Shown: positions 16,618 to 26,153 of the stretch, piece by piece
How the letters are laid out: the number at the start of each line of letters is the position of its first letter
Numbering within the stretch: the stretch's first letter is position 1
The notes under the pieces: generated by a model
The model's database searches: none
Told to the model about the DNA's origin: nothing
The model's input: only the letters and a program-made list of their open reading frames with translations
Translations under genes and position numbers: made by a program
From: JBFXAN01 sp050184225
GTDB lineage: Bacteria; Chloroflexota; Dehalococcoidia; CAUJGQ01
Length of the DNA: 63,064 nucleotides
NCBI GenBank assembly: GCA_050184225.1
Contig: JBFXAN010000016.1
Span: 1 to 63,064 of the forward strand
Reading direction: 5' to 3'

Positions 16618-19455
16618 TCACTCATCCGCCGGAGACGGGATCGGCGCTGTCGCCGTGACCGTCGTCCCTCGCCCGCTCGACTCGATCTGCAGATCGCCGC
16701 CGAGTTGTCGCATGCGCTGGCGCATCCCTGGGATGCCGACACCCAGTGTTCTGATCTCATCCGGCGATGCCGCGAGCACGGCACGATCGATTCCGCTGCC
16801 ACGGTCGCGGATCTGCAGCACGACCTGGTCATCGCGGCGCGACAGCCGGATGCCGGCGGTGCCGCTGCCGGAGTGCCGATGGATGTTGGTCAGGCTTTCC
16901 TGGACGATGCGGAACAAAGCCGTCTCGGTTTCCCGCGGGAGTCTTCCGATATTGCCCGCCACGACGAGCTGCACATCAATGCCGCTGCGGCTGGTAAAGC
17001 CGTCGACGTACCATTGCAGGGCCGGCCCCAGGCCCGTCTGGTCGAGCAGCGGCGGGTGCAGGACATACGACAGCGTGCGGATCTCGCGAAGGGCCTGCTC
17101 GCCGAGCGCGAGACTATCGGCGATGAGGGCGTGGGAACGGTCTTCGGGGGGCGCCGGCGTCCGCACGCGGGCGAGGTTCATCGTGATCGCAAACAGATTC
17201 TGCGCGGTCACGTCGTGCAATTCCCGCGCGATCCGGCGCCGCTCGTCATCCTGCAACTGTAAGAGCCGCGCGGCGAGTACCTGCAATGACTCCTCCGCCC
17301 GCATGCGTTCGGTGATGTCCAGCGTCACCCCGCGCAATCCCACGGCGCGCCCCGTCTCATCGTAGGCGACGCGGATGTGCGCCTCGACCCAAGTCACCCG
17401 CCCGTCTTTGGTCAACCAGCGAAATTGATTGCTGCCGGCGCCGGCGGCGACGATCTCCGCCCGCCGGCGTTCCGCCGCGGCGCGGTCGTCGGGATGCACC
17501 AGTTTGAGCCACATGTCCGGCGTGCTGAGCCACTGATCGATTCCGTACCCGGTGAGCGTTTCCGCGTAGTCGCTGATGAAGTCGATCTGCTCCGTTGCCC
17601 CGGATGGCGTGGTCCGCGACTCCCAGATAAGCGCCGGAACGCTTTCGAGCAGCACGTCCATGCGCGCCTTGTCCCGCTCGATCTGGGCGGTGAGACGCGC
17701 GCGCTCCTCCTCGGCTTCCTTCTGCTCCGTGATATCCTTGGCCGCGCCCAGCCACCGTGTCGCTCCCGGATGGACCGGATCCGGCTCCGGCCGCACCTGG
17801 ATTCGCTGCCAGCGGACCGAGCCGTCCTTGTGCCGGTAGCGGACCTCGTACCGGCTTGGCCGGCCGGCCTGGAGCCGTGTGATGTGCTCCTCATACCGCT
17901 CCCGGTCTTCCTCGAAGACGAACGGCGCCATTGTGCCCATCGCCGCCAGTTCGGCAACGCTGTAGCCGGTGATCTGGGTAACGGCATCGGTGACCCACCG
18001 GACCCGGCGCTGACCATTGGGCTGCACCGTCACTTCGTAGACGTAATCGGACGTCAGGCCGGCGAGCGCGCGATACCGCTCTTCGCTCCGACGCAGCGCG
18101 TCTCCTGCGCGATGCCGCTCCGTCACGTCACGGCCGACTGCCTGGATCTCGGTCGCTGATCCGTCTGCCCCGGTGATCACACGGTCGACCCACTCCTGCC
18201 ATCCCACACTCCCGTCTGGTCTGATCACTTGATGCTCGTACACCTCGATACGTGGGTGGGCGACGATCGACGCGATATGTCGCGCCGAAGCCTCCCGCGC
18301 TTCAGCGGGGAGCAGATCAAGGAAGCTGACGCCGATCAGCGACTCGCGCGGCCGATCAAAATACCGGCAGTACGCCTCATTGACAAACGTCAGCGTGCCG
18401 TCCGGCAGATACCGGCAGATCAGCTCGGTTGACGACTCGACCATCGCCCGATATCGTTCCTGGCTCCGCCGCACGGCGGCCACCTCACGCCCCTTGTCCT
18501 CCAATACCGCCGCCAGGAACAGCAGCGGCAACGAGATGGCCAGCAGAAACGTGATCAGCTCGGCCAGGTTCCCCGCGTCGATCTCATTGGCAATCAGCCC
18601 CCGGCCGTTGCCCACGCTGCTACCGGCGACGATCGCGATAACGAGGAGCGTTGCCGCGACGCCCGTGGTGCCAAAACGCATCGTCGCCCAGAGTAACGGC
18701 AGCAGCGGCGCATACAGCCACACCGACGGCGCATCGGCGCCGATGTGATGACCGTCGAACGCGATCACCGCCGACACCAGGGCGCAAAAGGCGAGCGCCG
18801 ACCCTTCGACGATGCGTGACCGATCGACCTGTTGGACGTGGGAGGGTTTCCACCGCGCGATCGCGAGGAATACGGGCACCGCCGCCAGTGCGGTCAGGGC
18901 GTTGGTAAGGACCAACGACGGCCAGAGGTGTACGGAGACGAAGCCTGCCGCATCCAGACCCTGGAGGCGATCGGCCACAGCCGCCACCGCCAGCACCATC
19001 ACCGTCGCGCCCGCGACCGGTCCGGCGACGACCACACCGAGGACAAAGACCACCGTCCGCTCCAACCCATCGAGCCGCAGGCGTGAACCAGCAAACCGCC
19101 GTGCCGCGGCGGCGCTGGTGACCGCGATCGTGGCGTTGCCGGCATAGACCCACGGCACCACCGCCGCCGGAATGCCATCCTGCAATGAGGCGAGCAGCGC
19201 CCAGGGCAGCAGCGCGCCGAGATAGCGCCACCAACGATGAGCCGTCGTCTGCAGCAGCGTGACGATCAGCACGGCGTTGCCGAGCCGCAACGGCGCCAGC
19301 CGGGCATCCACCGAGATCAACGGTGTCGAGAGCCGTAACGCCGCATAGTAAATGGCGCCGAGCAGCAGCAATCGTGACACCGTATGCAGCGCGTCTACCG
19401 TGCGTGACCTGTGCGAGCCTAGGGCGGTCTCGAACGGCAGGGGGGAACTGATCAT
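16618..19455 (-). CDS. MASE1-PAS-PAS-PAS sensor histidine kinase
   Basis: A 945-residue membrane sensor. Residues about 25-320 form a MASE1-type integral domain of eight or more helices. Three PAS/PAC units follow (about 330-450, 455-580 and 595-720), each ending in a 'DITE(Q/R)'-like PAC motif. The HisKA_3 dimerisation box 'DDERRRIARELHDVTAQN' gives phospho-His747, and the HATPase domain includes 'GIDVQLVVAGN' and 'GVGIPGMRQRM' with a GxG-type lid. This is the NarX/DegS-type kinase class that pairs with NarL-type regulators such as the adjacent gene. The ATG overlaps the previous gene's stop (ATGA). The signal is unknown; the three PAS domains suggest redox, light or small-ligand input. Confidence 0.92.
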   Translation of the reverse strand: MISSPLPFETALGSHRSRTVDALHTVSRLLLLGAIYYAALRLSTPLISVDARLAPLRLGNAVLIVTLLQTTAHRWWRYLGALLPWALLASLQDGIPAAVVPWVYAGNATIAVTSAAAARRFAGSRLRLDGLERTVVFVLGVVVAGPVAGATVMVLAVAAVADRLQGLDAAGFVSVHLWPSLVLTNALTALAAVPVFLAIARWKPSHVQQVDRSRIVEGSALAFCALVSAVIAFDGHHIGADAPSVWLYAPLLPLLWATMRFGTTGVAATLLVIAIVAGSSVGNGRGLIANEIDAGNLAELITFLLAISLPLLFLAAVLEDKGREVAAVRRSQERYRAMVESSTELICRYLPDGTLTFVNEAYCRYFDRPRESLIGVSFLDLLPAEAREASARHIASIVAHPRIEVYEHQVIRPDGSVGWQEWVDRVITGADGSATEIQAVGRDVTERHRAGDALRRSEERYRALAGLTSDYVYEVTVQPNGQRRVRWVTDAVTQITGYSVAELAAMGTMAPFVFEEDRERYEEHITRLQAGRPSRYEVRYRHKDGSVRWQRIQVRPEPDPVHPGATRWLGAAKDITEQKEAEEERARLTAQIERDKARMDVLLESVPALIWESRTTPSGATEQIDFISDYAETLTGYGIDQWLSTPDMWLKLVHPDDRAAAERRRAEIVAAGAGSNQFRWLTKDGRVTWVEAHIRVAYDETGRAVGLRGVTLDITERMRAEESLQVLAARLLQLQDDERRRIARELHDVTAQNLFAITMNLARVRTPAPPEDRSHALIADSLALGEQALREIRTLSYVLHPPLLDQTGLGPALQWYVDGFTSRSGIDVQLVVAGNIGRLPRETETALFRIVQESLTNIHRHSGSGTAGIRLSRRDDQVVLQIRDRGSGIDRAVLAASPDEIRTLGVGIPGMRQRMRQLGGDLQIESSGRGTTVTATAPIPSPADE

Positions 19456-19730
19456 GGCGCTCCACGCCTCTCCGCCGCGGGACGATCGGCCGTCCGGCTC
19501 GCTGCAATCGGATTGACGCTGACCAACTCGATGCCAAGGTCGCGGATCCGGTCGAGCAGGCCGTGAAGCTGCGCCTGGTCTTGCACGGGGCCGGCAATGC
19601 GTGTGATGCCGCCTTCGGCATGGACCTCCATGCCCGCGAAGGCAGAGGCAAAGCGACTCCCCAACTCGCTACGGACAACGAGCTCGTAGCGCGCCGGACA
19701 GCGAACGCTTGCTGGTAGTTGCTTACCCAT
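19452..19730 (-). CDS. small soluble protein coupled to the sensor kinase
   Basis: A 92-residue protein of unknown family. The core is a compact alpha/beta segment, 'YELVVRSELGSRFASAFAGMEV' followed by 'GGITRIAGPVQDQAQLHGLLDRIRDLGIELVSVNP'. It resembles the small one-domain proteins that precede signalling genes in some Chloroflexota and actinobacteria (from memory, not checked). ATG 19730 was chosen (AAAGGGAA/GGTGAG just upstream). Its stop overlaps the kinase start by 4 nt, implying coupled translation and a role tied to the kinase or its regulator. Confidence 0.6.
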   Translation of the reverse strand: MGKQLPASVRCPARYELVVRSELGSRFASAFAGMEVHAEGGITRIAGPVQDQAQLHGLLDRIRDLGIELVSVNPIAASRTADRPAAERRGAP

Positions 19731-19890
19731 CTCACCGTTCCCTTTTACACCGATCCCAGAATTGACGGTGAAAGGGTTACCCGTCATCGCCCTCCAGCTT
19801 CTAACCCAGGGTGAAATTGTCAACGAACGATTCAACCGCAGACCGAGCAGCCTGCATCCGGCGGTGTGGACAAAATGCCCATCGCGCGGA

Positions 19891-22176
19891 TCAGGCAATC
19901 AGTTCGAGGGACCGCGCCCTGGCCACGGCCTCAGGCCGGGAGAACGCCTCCAGTTTGGCGTAGATCGCCCGCGTGTGCGCCTTGACCGTGTTGACGGACA
20001 GGTACAGTTCCCGGCCGATCTCCCGCCGCGAGAGGTCGCCCGCCAGCAATCGAAGCACGCGCAACTCTGCCTCCGTCAGATCCTCGCGGAGGGGTGTTCG
20101 ACGGCGCGGCGCCTGGCGCAGTGCCGCGTCGACCCGCTTCACCCGTTCAGGGAAGATGCCCGGGTCTGGCGCGGCCGCGACCACCGCCCGCGCCTCGTCG
20201 AGCAACGCCCGCGCCGCCTGCAGATGACCGCGGGCGTGCCGCACCTGTGCCAGCGTCAGCAGTGCATGCGATTGGGTGTCGGTCCAGGTGCCGAAGTCAT
20301 GAAGGTGAGGTTCGATGTATCTCATGAGGATCAATTCCGCCTCATTCGCCCGGTCCAGCTGGAGCAGAACTGAAGCATGGGCAATGTGGGCAATCCACAT
20401 TGAGGGATGCTCTGATAGTCCCTGGCTCTCGCAGGCGTCTATCGCCCGCCGAATCACATCCTCGGCAGAGATGAAGTTGCCGAGCTCAAGGTGGATGAGC
20501 GTGAGATGTGCCATTGACGTAATCGTAATTACCGGATTGCGGTCCAGCGCCCGCGCCGAGATCGCGTCTTCGAGGACCGCCCTCCCATCTTCCATTCGTC
20601 CGGTCAGGTAGAGCGCGCGGCCCAGCAGCTGACGGACCGCGAGGGAGAAGGCTTCGTCCGGATCCGGATCGACCGCCGCCAGCATCAGTGCCCTGGCTGC
20701 TCGCAAGACTTCGCCCACGTCGCCAAACGAATGGGCGGCTCGAATGTATGCAACCGCGTCGCTGACGGACGGCCACCCAAACGGGAGGGGGCCATCGTAC
20801 TCACGCTGTTGTGCGAGGTTGAGGTAGTGAGCGATGTCCTCTCGGTGGCGGCTCGCGACGGCCGTGATCAATGCCAGGACAAGCGCGAGCGGCGGCCGCG
20901 CGGCAATGACGTGATCGGGAAACTGGTTCCTCCATTGGACGACGGTCGCAAGGCGGCCCGTGCGCTGGTACGGCTGCCAGAACTCCAGAAAGATGTCGCC
21001 GGCGAGCGTCATGTCGCCGGCCGCCACCGCGTGCCGCATCGCCGCGTCCGCGTTCCCCGCCGCACGATGCCACGCCGCCGCTCGCTGGTGGAGCATCGGG
21101 ACGCGAGCGGGATCGGTGCGGCGTAATTCAAGCTGGAGCAACTCGCCGAAAAGATGGTGATAGCGATACCACTCACGTCGCCGGTCGAGCGGAACCAAAA
21201 AGAGATTCGAACGCTCGAACGCCTGAAGCTGTTCGACAGCATCGGTTCTCTCGGTCACGGCGTCGCAAAGCGATGCCGTCAGACGATCAAGGATCGATGT
21301 CTGGAGCAGGAAGGTCAGGTGCTCATCCGGCAGATGATCGAGCACCTCACCGCCGAGGAAATCGATCACGTGCCGGTCGTGGCCGGTGAATTCATCGACG
21401 AACGCCTGCGTGTCCGGCTGTTCGCGCAACGCCAGGCCGGCGAGGTAGAGCCCCGCCGCCCATCCCTCTGTTCGTTCCTCCAGGCGTTCCAGCACATCAA
21501 CGGCCAGATCGACGTGCAATGCCGTTTGGAAGAGATCGCGCACTTCATCGCCGTTGAACCGTAGATCGACTCCGCGCAATTCGCTCATCTCGCCCCGCGC
21601 GCGCCACGTCGCCAACGGCAGCGGCGGATCAGCCCGCGTCGATAGCACGAGATGGAGAGTCGGCGGAAGGCGCTGCATGAAGAACCGCAGCGATTCGTGG
21701 CACTCGGCGTGGGTGATCGCGTGGAAATCGTCGAGGACCAAGAAAATCTGATGGTCGAGCGACCAGAGCTCGTTCAGGACCGCGGGCAGGATCGACCGGG
21801 TGATGCCCGCGCCAGGACGCTGGAGCGCGTGCAGCGCGGCTTCGAACCGATCCGGCACGACCGAACGCAGAGCGTGGATGAGGTAGGTCCAGAACGTGAC
21901 CGGGTCGTTATCCTGGCTATCGAGCTGAACCCAACCGCACCGCCCGACCAATGGCCCGCGCGAATACCACGCTGCCAGCAGGGTGGACTTGCCGGAGCCG
22001 GCGGGTGCATCGACCAGCGTGAATCGCCGCGCGAGCCCTTCGTCCAGCCGGTGTATCAGTCCAGAGCGAACGATATGCTCTCGATGAAGCACGGGAGGAT
22101 GAAGCTTTGACTCGATGATTGTCGAGATCGGAAGGGCAATGCCTTCCACACCATGATGAATAGCTGTCCTATCCAT
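19891..22176 (-). CDS. MalT-like LuxR-family ATPase transcriptional regulator
   Basis: A 761-residue STAND/MalT-type regulator. The N-terminal NTPase has Walker A 'APAGSGKST' (57-65) and Walker B 'FLVLDDFH' (D149-D150), and continues with the winged-helix arm and 'TEGWAAGLYLAGLAL'. A middle region of about 350 residues is TPR-like helical repeats. The C-terminal LuxR HTH (about 695-755, 'LTEAELRVLRLLAGDLSRREIGRELYLSVNTVKAHTRAIYAKL') binds DNA. Such proteins oligomerise on inducer and ATP to activate transcription. The inducer is unknown. No RBS is obvious before ATG 22176. Confidence 0.9.
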   Translation of the reverse strand: MDRTAIHHGVEGIALPISTIIESKLHPPVLHREHIVRSGLIHRLDEGLARRFTLVDAPAGSGKSTLLAAWYSRGPLVGRCGWVQLDSQDNDPVTFWTYLIHALRSVVPDRFEAALHALQRPGAGITRSILPAVLNELWSLDHQIFLVLDDFHAITHAECHESLRFFMQRLPPTLHLVLSTRADPPLPLATWRARGEMSELRGVDLRFNGDEVRDLFQTALHVDLAVDVLERLEERTEGWAAGLYLAGLALREQPDTQAFVDEFTGHDRHVIDFLGGEVLDHLPDEHLTFLLQTSILDRLTASLCDAVTERTDAVEQLQAFERSNLFLVPLDRRREWYRYHHLFGELLQLELRRTDPARVPMLHQRAAAWHRAAGNADAAMRHAVAAGDMTLAGDIFLEFWQPYQRTGRLATVVQWRNQFPDHVIAARPPLALVLALITAVASRHREDIAHYLNLAQQREYDGPLPFGWPSVSDAVAYIRAAHSFGDVGEVLRAARALMLAAVDPDPDEAFSLAVRQLLGRALYLTGRMEDGRAVLEDAISARALDRNPVITITSMAHLTLIHLELGNFISAEDVIRRAIDACESQGLSEHPSMWIAHIAHASVLLQLDRANEAELILMRYIEPHLHDFGTWTDTQSHALLTLAQVRHARGHLQAARALLDEARAVVAAAPDPGIFPERVKRVDAALRQAPRRRTPLREDLTEAELRVLRLLAGDLSRREIGRELYLSVNTVKAHTRAIYAKLEAFSRPEAVARARSLELIA

Positions 22177-22562
22177 GGCGGATTGTACTCAAGAGTGGTC
22201 CCATGCACAAAAACACATCGAAGGCGAAACCGATGAGATTATAGAGTTGAATTACCACTTTGTCGAACTACGCAAGAGGCGCATTAGGCAATACCTTCGG
22301 CGCGGCACGAATGTGCACGCTAGGCATGAGATTCGCATCACATACTATTTTCATGCTGATAGTACCGCAATCGTGTGGCAATTGCGCAGGCACGCTGCCA
22401 TTTGGGCAACGCATCGCGGCCTGATCCACCAAGAGTTGGTATCGCCGCGGCGATGGATATCACACCACCGAACCTGTGTATGCGGCGCAGTCGCCGCGAT
22501 GCGAGGCGATGGGGCCGGCCGACGACGCTATCGGCCGGCGCGAGTTGATTCTTCTGGCAGCG
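22177..22562. other. AT-richer intergenic region upstream of the MalT-like gene
   Basis: A 386-nt gap, noticeably richer in A/T than its surroundings (about 22190-22400). It should contain the promoter of the MalT-like gene (minus strand). A plus-strand frame (22175-22684) crosses it but turns into the antisense of hdeD, has no ribosome site and resembles no family, so it is not called. The right end carries a hairpin (22514-22539). Confidence 0.5.
22514..22539 (-). terminator. GC-rich hairpin downstream of the HdeD-type gene
   Basis: The 9-bp perfect stem GCCGGCCGA/TCGGCCGGC with an 8-nt loop lies 24 nt beyond the stop of the 22563-23213 gene. No U-run follows, so termination is only a positional inference. 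Confidence 0.4.
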
Positions 22563-23213
22563 CTATGATGTCGCCGGCGCCTGGCCCGGACCGACCGGTT
22601 GCTGCGGCATGGCCGCTTCCGTTTGCGGAGCGATGCCACGCTCGGCCCGCTTGTGGATGGCGCGGACCTGGAAGGCGAGGATGATCTCGGTGATGCCCCG
22701 CAGCAAGGCCAAGGCCCCCACCCAGGCGATCAGGATCACGACCTTGCGGCCGAAGTAGCCCGCCGCCCAGAAGGCGAGCGCGATCTCGGCGATGCCGACG
22801 ATCAGGTTCAGCCACCACAGCTCATTCACCCGCTTGGTCATGAAGGCGATGACGATGTCGAAGATGCCCTTGAACAGCAGCACCCAGCCCACAATCGCCG
22901 CCATCGCCACGAAGGTGTCCCAGGGATTGAAGAGCGCGATCACCCCAAAGACGACGAAGATGCCGCCGAGGATGCCATGCACCCATCGCCAGCCACCGTC
23001 ACTGACAGCGATCGCGAGGAATTCGTTGACCCCCGCCATGATCACGACGCAGGCGATCAGCACGCCAACCGCTCCGACCGAGGTGATGTCGAACCGGAAG
23101 ACGATCAGCGACACGATTAGCCACAAGATGCCCGTGATCAGGAACATCCACCACCACTTCGTGGCCGACTCCACTTCCCGGACGTGGCTGTCCATCGATT
23201 GGAACATGCTCAT
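22563..23213 (-). CDS. HdeD-family membrane protein (DUF308)
   Basis: A 216-residue protein with six short hydrophobic helices arranged as three pairs, each with the DUF308 pattern ('GVLIACVVIMAGVNEFLAI', 'GIFVVFGVIALFNPWDT', 'VGWVLLFKGIFDIVIAF', 'LRGITEIILAFQVRAI'). The C-terminal tail is Pro/Gln/Ala-rich. HdeD proteins are linked to acid resistance in enterobacteria; the molecular role is unknown. The start has GGAAGGAG. It is separated by 210 nt from the HAD gene upstream on the same strand. Confidence 0.87.
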   Translation of the reverse strand: MSMFQSMDSHVREVESATKWWWMFLITGILWLIVSLIVFRFDITSVGAVGVLIACVVIMAGVNEFLAIAVSDGGWRWVHGILGGIFVVFGVIALFNPWDTFVAMAAIVGWVLLFKGIFDIVIAFMTKRVNELWWLNLIVGIAEIALAFWAAGYFGRKVVILIAWVGALALLRGITEIILAFQVRAIHKRAERGIAPQTEAAMPQQPVGPGQAPATS

Positions 23214-23423
23214 GACACGACTCCTTCCTACTCATGACTATCCACTTGCCAACGCGCGCTCCCGCTTCTCCACCTCCGGCGGTGTGTGCGCCCTGTCTGG
23301 CTCGCGACCCTGCATACTTACCTATCGTTCGTCGCTATGATACAGAACTGGACAGGCGATCCGCTGCATTTCCGGTGCGGAAAGTTCCGCACTTTACCGC
23401 CTATGCAGGATCGCCAACGCGGC

Positions 23424-24398
23424 TCACAGTGCGCTGGTATCGAACACCGTCCCGAAGTCATCCTTCACGCTGATCACGGTCCAACCGCGCTGTGCCGCGG
23501 CCGCGATCGACTTCTCCGCGCCCGCCTGATAGTCGAACTCCCGCTGACCGTCGTCGTGATTCAGGAGCAGGCTGAGCGACGGACGCGACGGATGCGCGGC
23601 AAAGGTGAGCATCTGGATATCACCGTTCGAGTTTCCCGCGGCCAGGATCGGGCGGCGGCCGATCCGGCTCCAGATGCGTATCGGCTTGGCCGGTCCGTCG
23701 TCGAAGATGTCCAGTTCCGGCTTGCGCACGAGGTGGGCGGTGTCGCCGTCTTCTCGATACTCCAGCGCTACCGAGCTGCCGATCACGCGGTCGAACGGGA
23801 TGCCGTAGACCTCCTGCGTAATCGGTCGCATAAAGTCGCGGCCGCCGCCGGAGGCGATGTAGTTGGTGAACCCCGCGGTTTCCAGATAACGAAGCAACTC
23901 AACCATCGGCTTGAATGCGCAGGCGAGATAGGGACGGCCCAACGTGGGATGCTGGGCGCTGCGCAGAAAGCTTGACGCCGCCGTCGCGAATTCATCGACG
24001 GTGATCCCTTCATGCGTCTGCAGCAGGCCGGCGGCCATTTCGTGCAGGTCGCTGTCGTCGCCGCGATAATGCTTGGTAATCGCGCCGCTCAGCCAGGCGT
24101 GGTCTTTCTCCGCCACCGCCTTCCAGGGTTGGCGCGCGCGCAGCGATGGATCCTGCTCGGCCATCTCACCGACGCGGCGCAGCATGAAGTCTGCCTGGAT
24201 CGGCAGTGGCTTTTCGCACCAGAGTGTGCCGTCGTTGTCGAAGACCGCGACCCGCGCCTCCGGCGGCACGAACGTCGCGCTCGATGCGTCCGTTACCTGG
24301 GCGACGAATCGGAGGATCGCCTCCTTCGCCCTGCCATCGTTCCAGGATGCCAGCGGCTCGTTCGCCCTGGCCGCCCCAGCCTCGTGTGTCGAAGTCAT
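23424..24398 (-). CDS. HAD-superfamily phosphatase (phosphoserine-phosphatase-like)
   Basis: A 324-residue haloacid-dehalogenase hydrolase. Motif I is 'VFDNDGTLW' with nucleophile D54 and acid D56; motif II is 'SGGG' (183-186); a motif III Lys lies in the 'KPI' segment near 239; motif IV is 'GNSNGD' (255-260). A helical cap (about 65-155) follows motif I, which makes it a C1-cap, SerB-like enzyme that removes phosphate from a small metabolite. The substrate is not fixed. It lies 45 nt downstream of a SulP transporter gene, and GGGAGGAA precedes the ATG, so it is probably the last gene of the SulP-SulP-HAD unit. Confidence 0.85.
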   Translation of the reverse strand: MTSTHEAGAARANEPLASWNDGRAKEAILRFVAQVTDASSATFVPPEARVAVFDNDGTLWCEKPLPIQADFMLRRVGEMAEQDPSLRARQPWKAVAEKDHAWLSGAITKHYRGDDSDLHEMAAGLLQTHEGITVDEFATAASSFLRSAQHPTLGRPYLACAFKPMVELLRYLETAGFTNYIASGGGRDFMRPITQEVYGIPFDRVIGSSVALEYREDGDTAHLVRKPELDIFDDGPAKPIRIWSRIGRRPILAAGNSNGDIQMLTFAAHPSRPSLSLLLNHDDGQREFDYQAGAEKSIAAAAQRGWTVISVKDDFGTVFDTSAL

Positions 24399-24443
24399 CG
24401 TCGTTCCTCCCTGCTCAGATTCTGATATTCGATCCGCTCCTGC

Positions 24444-26141
24444 TCAGGTCACGGCGTCGCCATCTGCCTTGTCGCGGCCGTCCTCCCGCTCGAAGGCGGC
24501 AACGGCCTCCGCGACGCTGGCATAGATGCGGCCCTTACTGTTCGCGCCGCCGTACTCGATACGCTGCAACATGTCACGCACAGGGGCATGCGCCCCACCG
24601 AGCCATAGGCTGATCCCGGACTGGGCTAGTTCGTTCCTCGCATCTTCCAGTAGATCCGCCGACTGGATATCCAGGTCGGGGCTCATCTCGAGGTCGAGCA
24701 GAACCGCGCGGCACGGTGGCGACTGCCCTGCGGCGATGGCCAGGATCTCCTGGCGCAGCTTGCGGCTGTTCGCGAAGAAGACGGGCGCGTTCTGCCGGAT
24801 GATGAGCAGGCCGGGAACCGGTTCGTAGCCGGGATGCTGGTCGATATCGCCGATGGCGGCGCCGTCGGGCGCTCGCCCCAACGTCGATGTTCTAGGGCGA
24901 CTGAACCGGTTGAGCACGATCAGCACCGAGAGGACGATCGCGAGGATCATGCCCGGTAGCGGCCCCAGGATCAGAACGCTGACCAGCGCGACGAGAGCGA
25001 TTGCGAAGCTTTCCCGGTTCAGCCGGGCGATGCGGCGGAGGTCGCCGATCCGGAAGAACCCGAGGATGGCGCTGATCACGATCGCACCGAGCACAGCCTG
25101 AGGCAGATCGAGAAACAGGAACGTGAGAGCGAACGCCGTGATCAGCGCCAGCCCTGACAGGATCAGGGATGCGACCTGCGTTTGCGCGCCGGCGCGGTCG
25201 TTGGCGACCGACTGGCTGGCACCACCCGCGACGAGGAAGCCCTGAAAGACGCCGGCGAGCGCGCTCGCACCGCCGAGCGCCACGAGCTCCTGGTCCGGAT
25301 CGATCTCGTAGTGGTGGCGCGAGGCGAAGTCCTGAGCGACGCTGGCGCTCTCGGCATAACCGATCACCGCCAGCGCAATCGCCGCCGGCAGCAGCGCGAG
25401 GATGTCGGTGCCGGAGACATCCGGCCAGGCGGGCCGTGGTAACCCGCGCGGGATCTCGCCGACGACATCGACGCCGCGGTCGTCCAGTCCGAGGGCGGCG
25501 GTGATCACGATCCCGGCGAGCACGACAATCAGCGCGGCGGGCGCACCGGGTGCGTAGCGTTTCATCACCAGGAGCGCCACCAGCACCGCCAGTCCAATCG
25601 CCGCCGTCCACCCATTGATCTGGTCGAGGTTTTCGATCAGCGAGCGCAGGTTTGGGAAGAAGTTGCCGCCGCTGGTTGTGACGCCGAGCACGGAGCCAAG
25701 CTGGCCAATCAAGATCGTCAGGCCCAGTCCAAAGAGGAAGCCGGTCTGTACGGAATAGGCGAGGAACTGCGAGACGAATCCCAGCCGGAGGAAGCCCAGC
25801 AATGCCAGCACGACGCCGGTGAAGATCGCCAGCGCCGCCGTCAAGGCGACAAACCGGCCTGGGTCGCCGTCCGCCATTGTTCCTACCACCGAGGCGGAGA
25901 TCAACGCCGACGATGAGGTCGGCGACACGATCAACTGCCGCGAGGTGCCCAGCAGCGCGTAACCGAGCGGCCCCGTAAAGGCGGCGGCAAGCCCGGCCTG
26001 CGCGGGCATCCCCGCGATCTGTCCGTAGGCGACCGCCTGGGGGACAACGAGCGCCCACGACGACACGCCGGCGACGAGGTCCCCCTTGAGATACCGCCGC
26101 TGGTACGCTGGCAACCACTCCAGGATCGGCAGCAGCTTCAT
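24444..26141 (-). CDS. SulP-family anion transporter with STAS domain
   Basis: A 565-residue SLC26/SulP transporter. The transmembrane part (1-400) has the family's early signature 'LKGDLVAGVSSWALVVPQAVAYGQIAG' and 'LIVSPTSSSALISASV', plus the later 'GLRHHYEIDPDQELVALGGAS'-like region. The C-terminal STAS domain (about 435-545) has 'LLIIRQNAPVFFANSRKL' and 'VLLDLEMSPDLDIQSADLLED'. The family carries sulfate, bicarbonate, dicarboxylates or other anions. It is 12 nt downstream of another SulP gene. Sulfate is the obvious guess next to sulfatase genes, but the substrate is not readable. Confidence 0.9.
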   Translation of the reverse strand: MKLLPILEWLPAYQRRYLKGDLVAGVSSWALVVPQAVAYGQIAGMPAQAGLAAAFTGPLGYALLGTSRQLIVSPTSSSALISASVVGTMADGDPGRFVALTAALAIFTGVVLALLGFLRLGFVSQFLAYSVQTGFLFGLGLTILIGQLGSVLGVTTSGGNFFPNLRSLIENLDQINGWTAAIGLAVLVALLVMKRYAPGAPAALIVVLAGIVITAALGLDDRGVDVVGEIPRGLPRPAWPDVSGTDILALLPAAIALAVIGYAESASVAQDFASRHHYEIDPDQELVALGGASALAGVFQGFLVAGGASQSVANDRAGAQTQVASLILSGLALITAFALTFLFLDLPQAVLGAIVISAILGFFRIGDLRRIARLNRESFAIALVALVSVLILGPLPGMILAIVLSVLIVLNRFSRPRTSTLGRAPDGAAIGDIDQHPGYEPVPGLLIIRQNAPVFFANSRKLRQEILAIAAGQSPPCRAVLLDLEMSPDLDIQSADLLEDARNELAQSGISLWLGGAHAPVRDMLQRIEYGGANSKGRIYASVAEAVAAFEREDGRDKADGDAVT

Positions 26142-26153
26142 CCGTCTAACACC

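Noticed and set aside
22175..22684. 169-codon plus-strand frame over the 22.2-22.6 kb gap
   Set aside because: The first half looks mildly protein-like, but there is no RBS, no family, and the second half is antisense to the hdeD-like gene.
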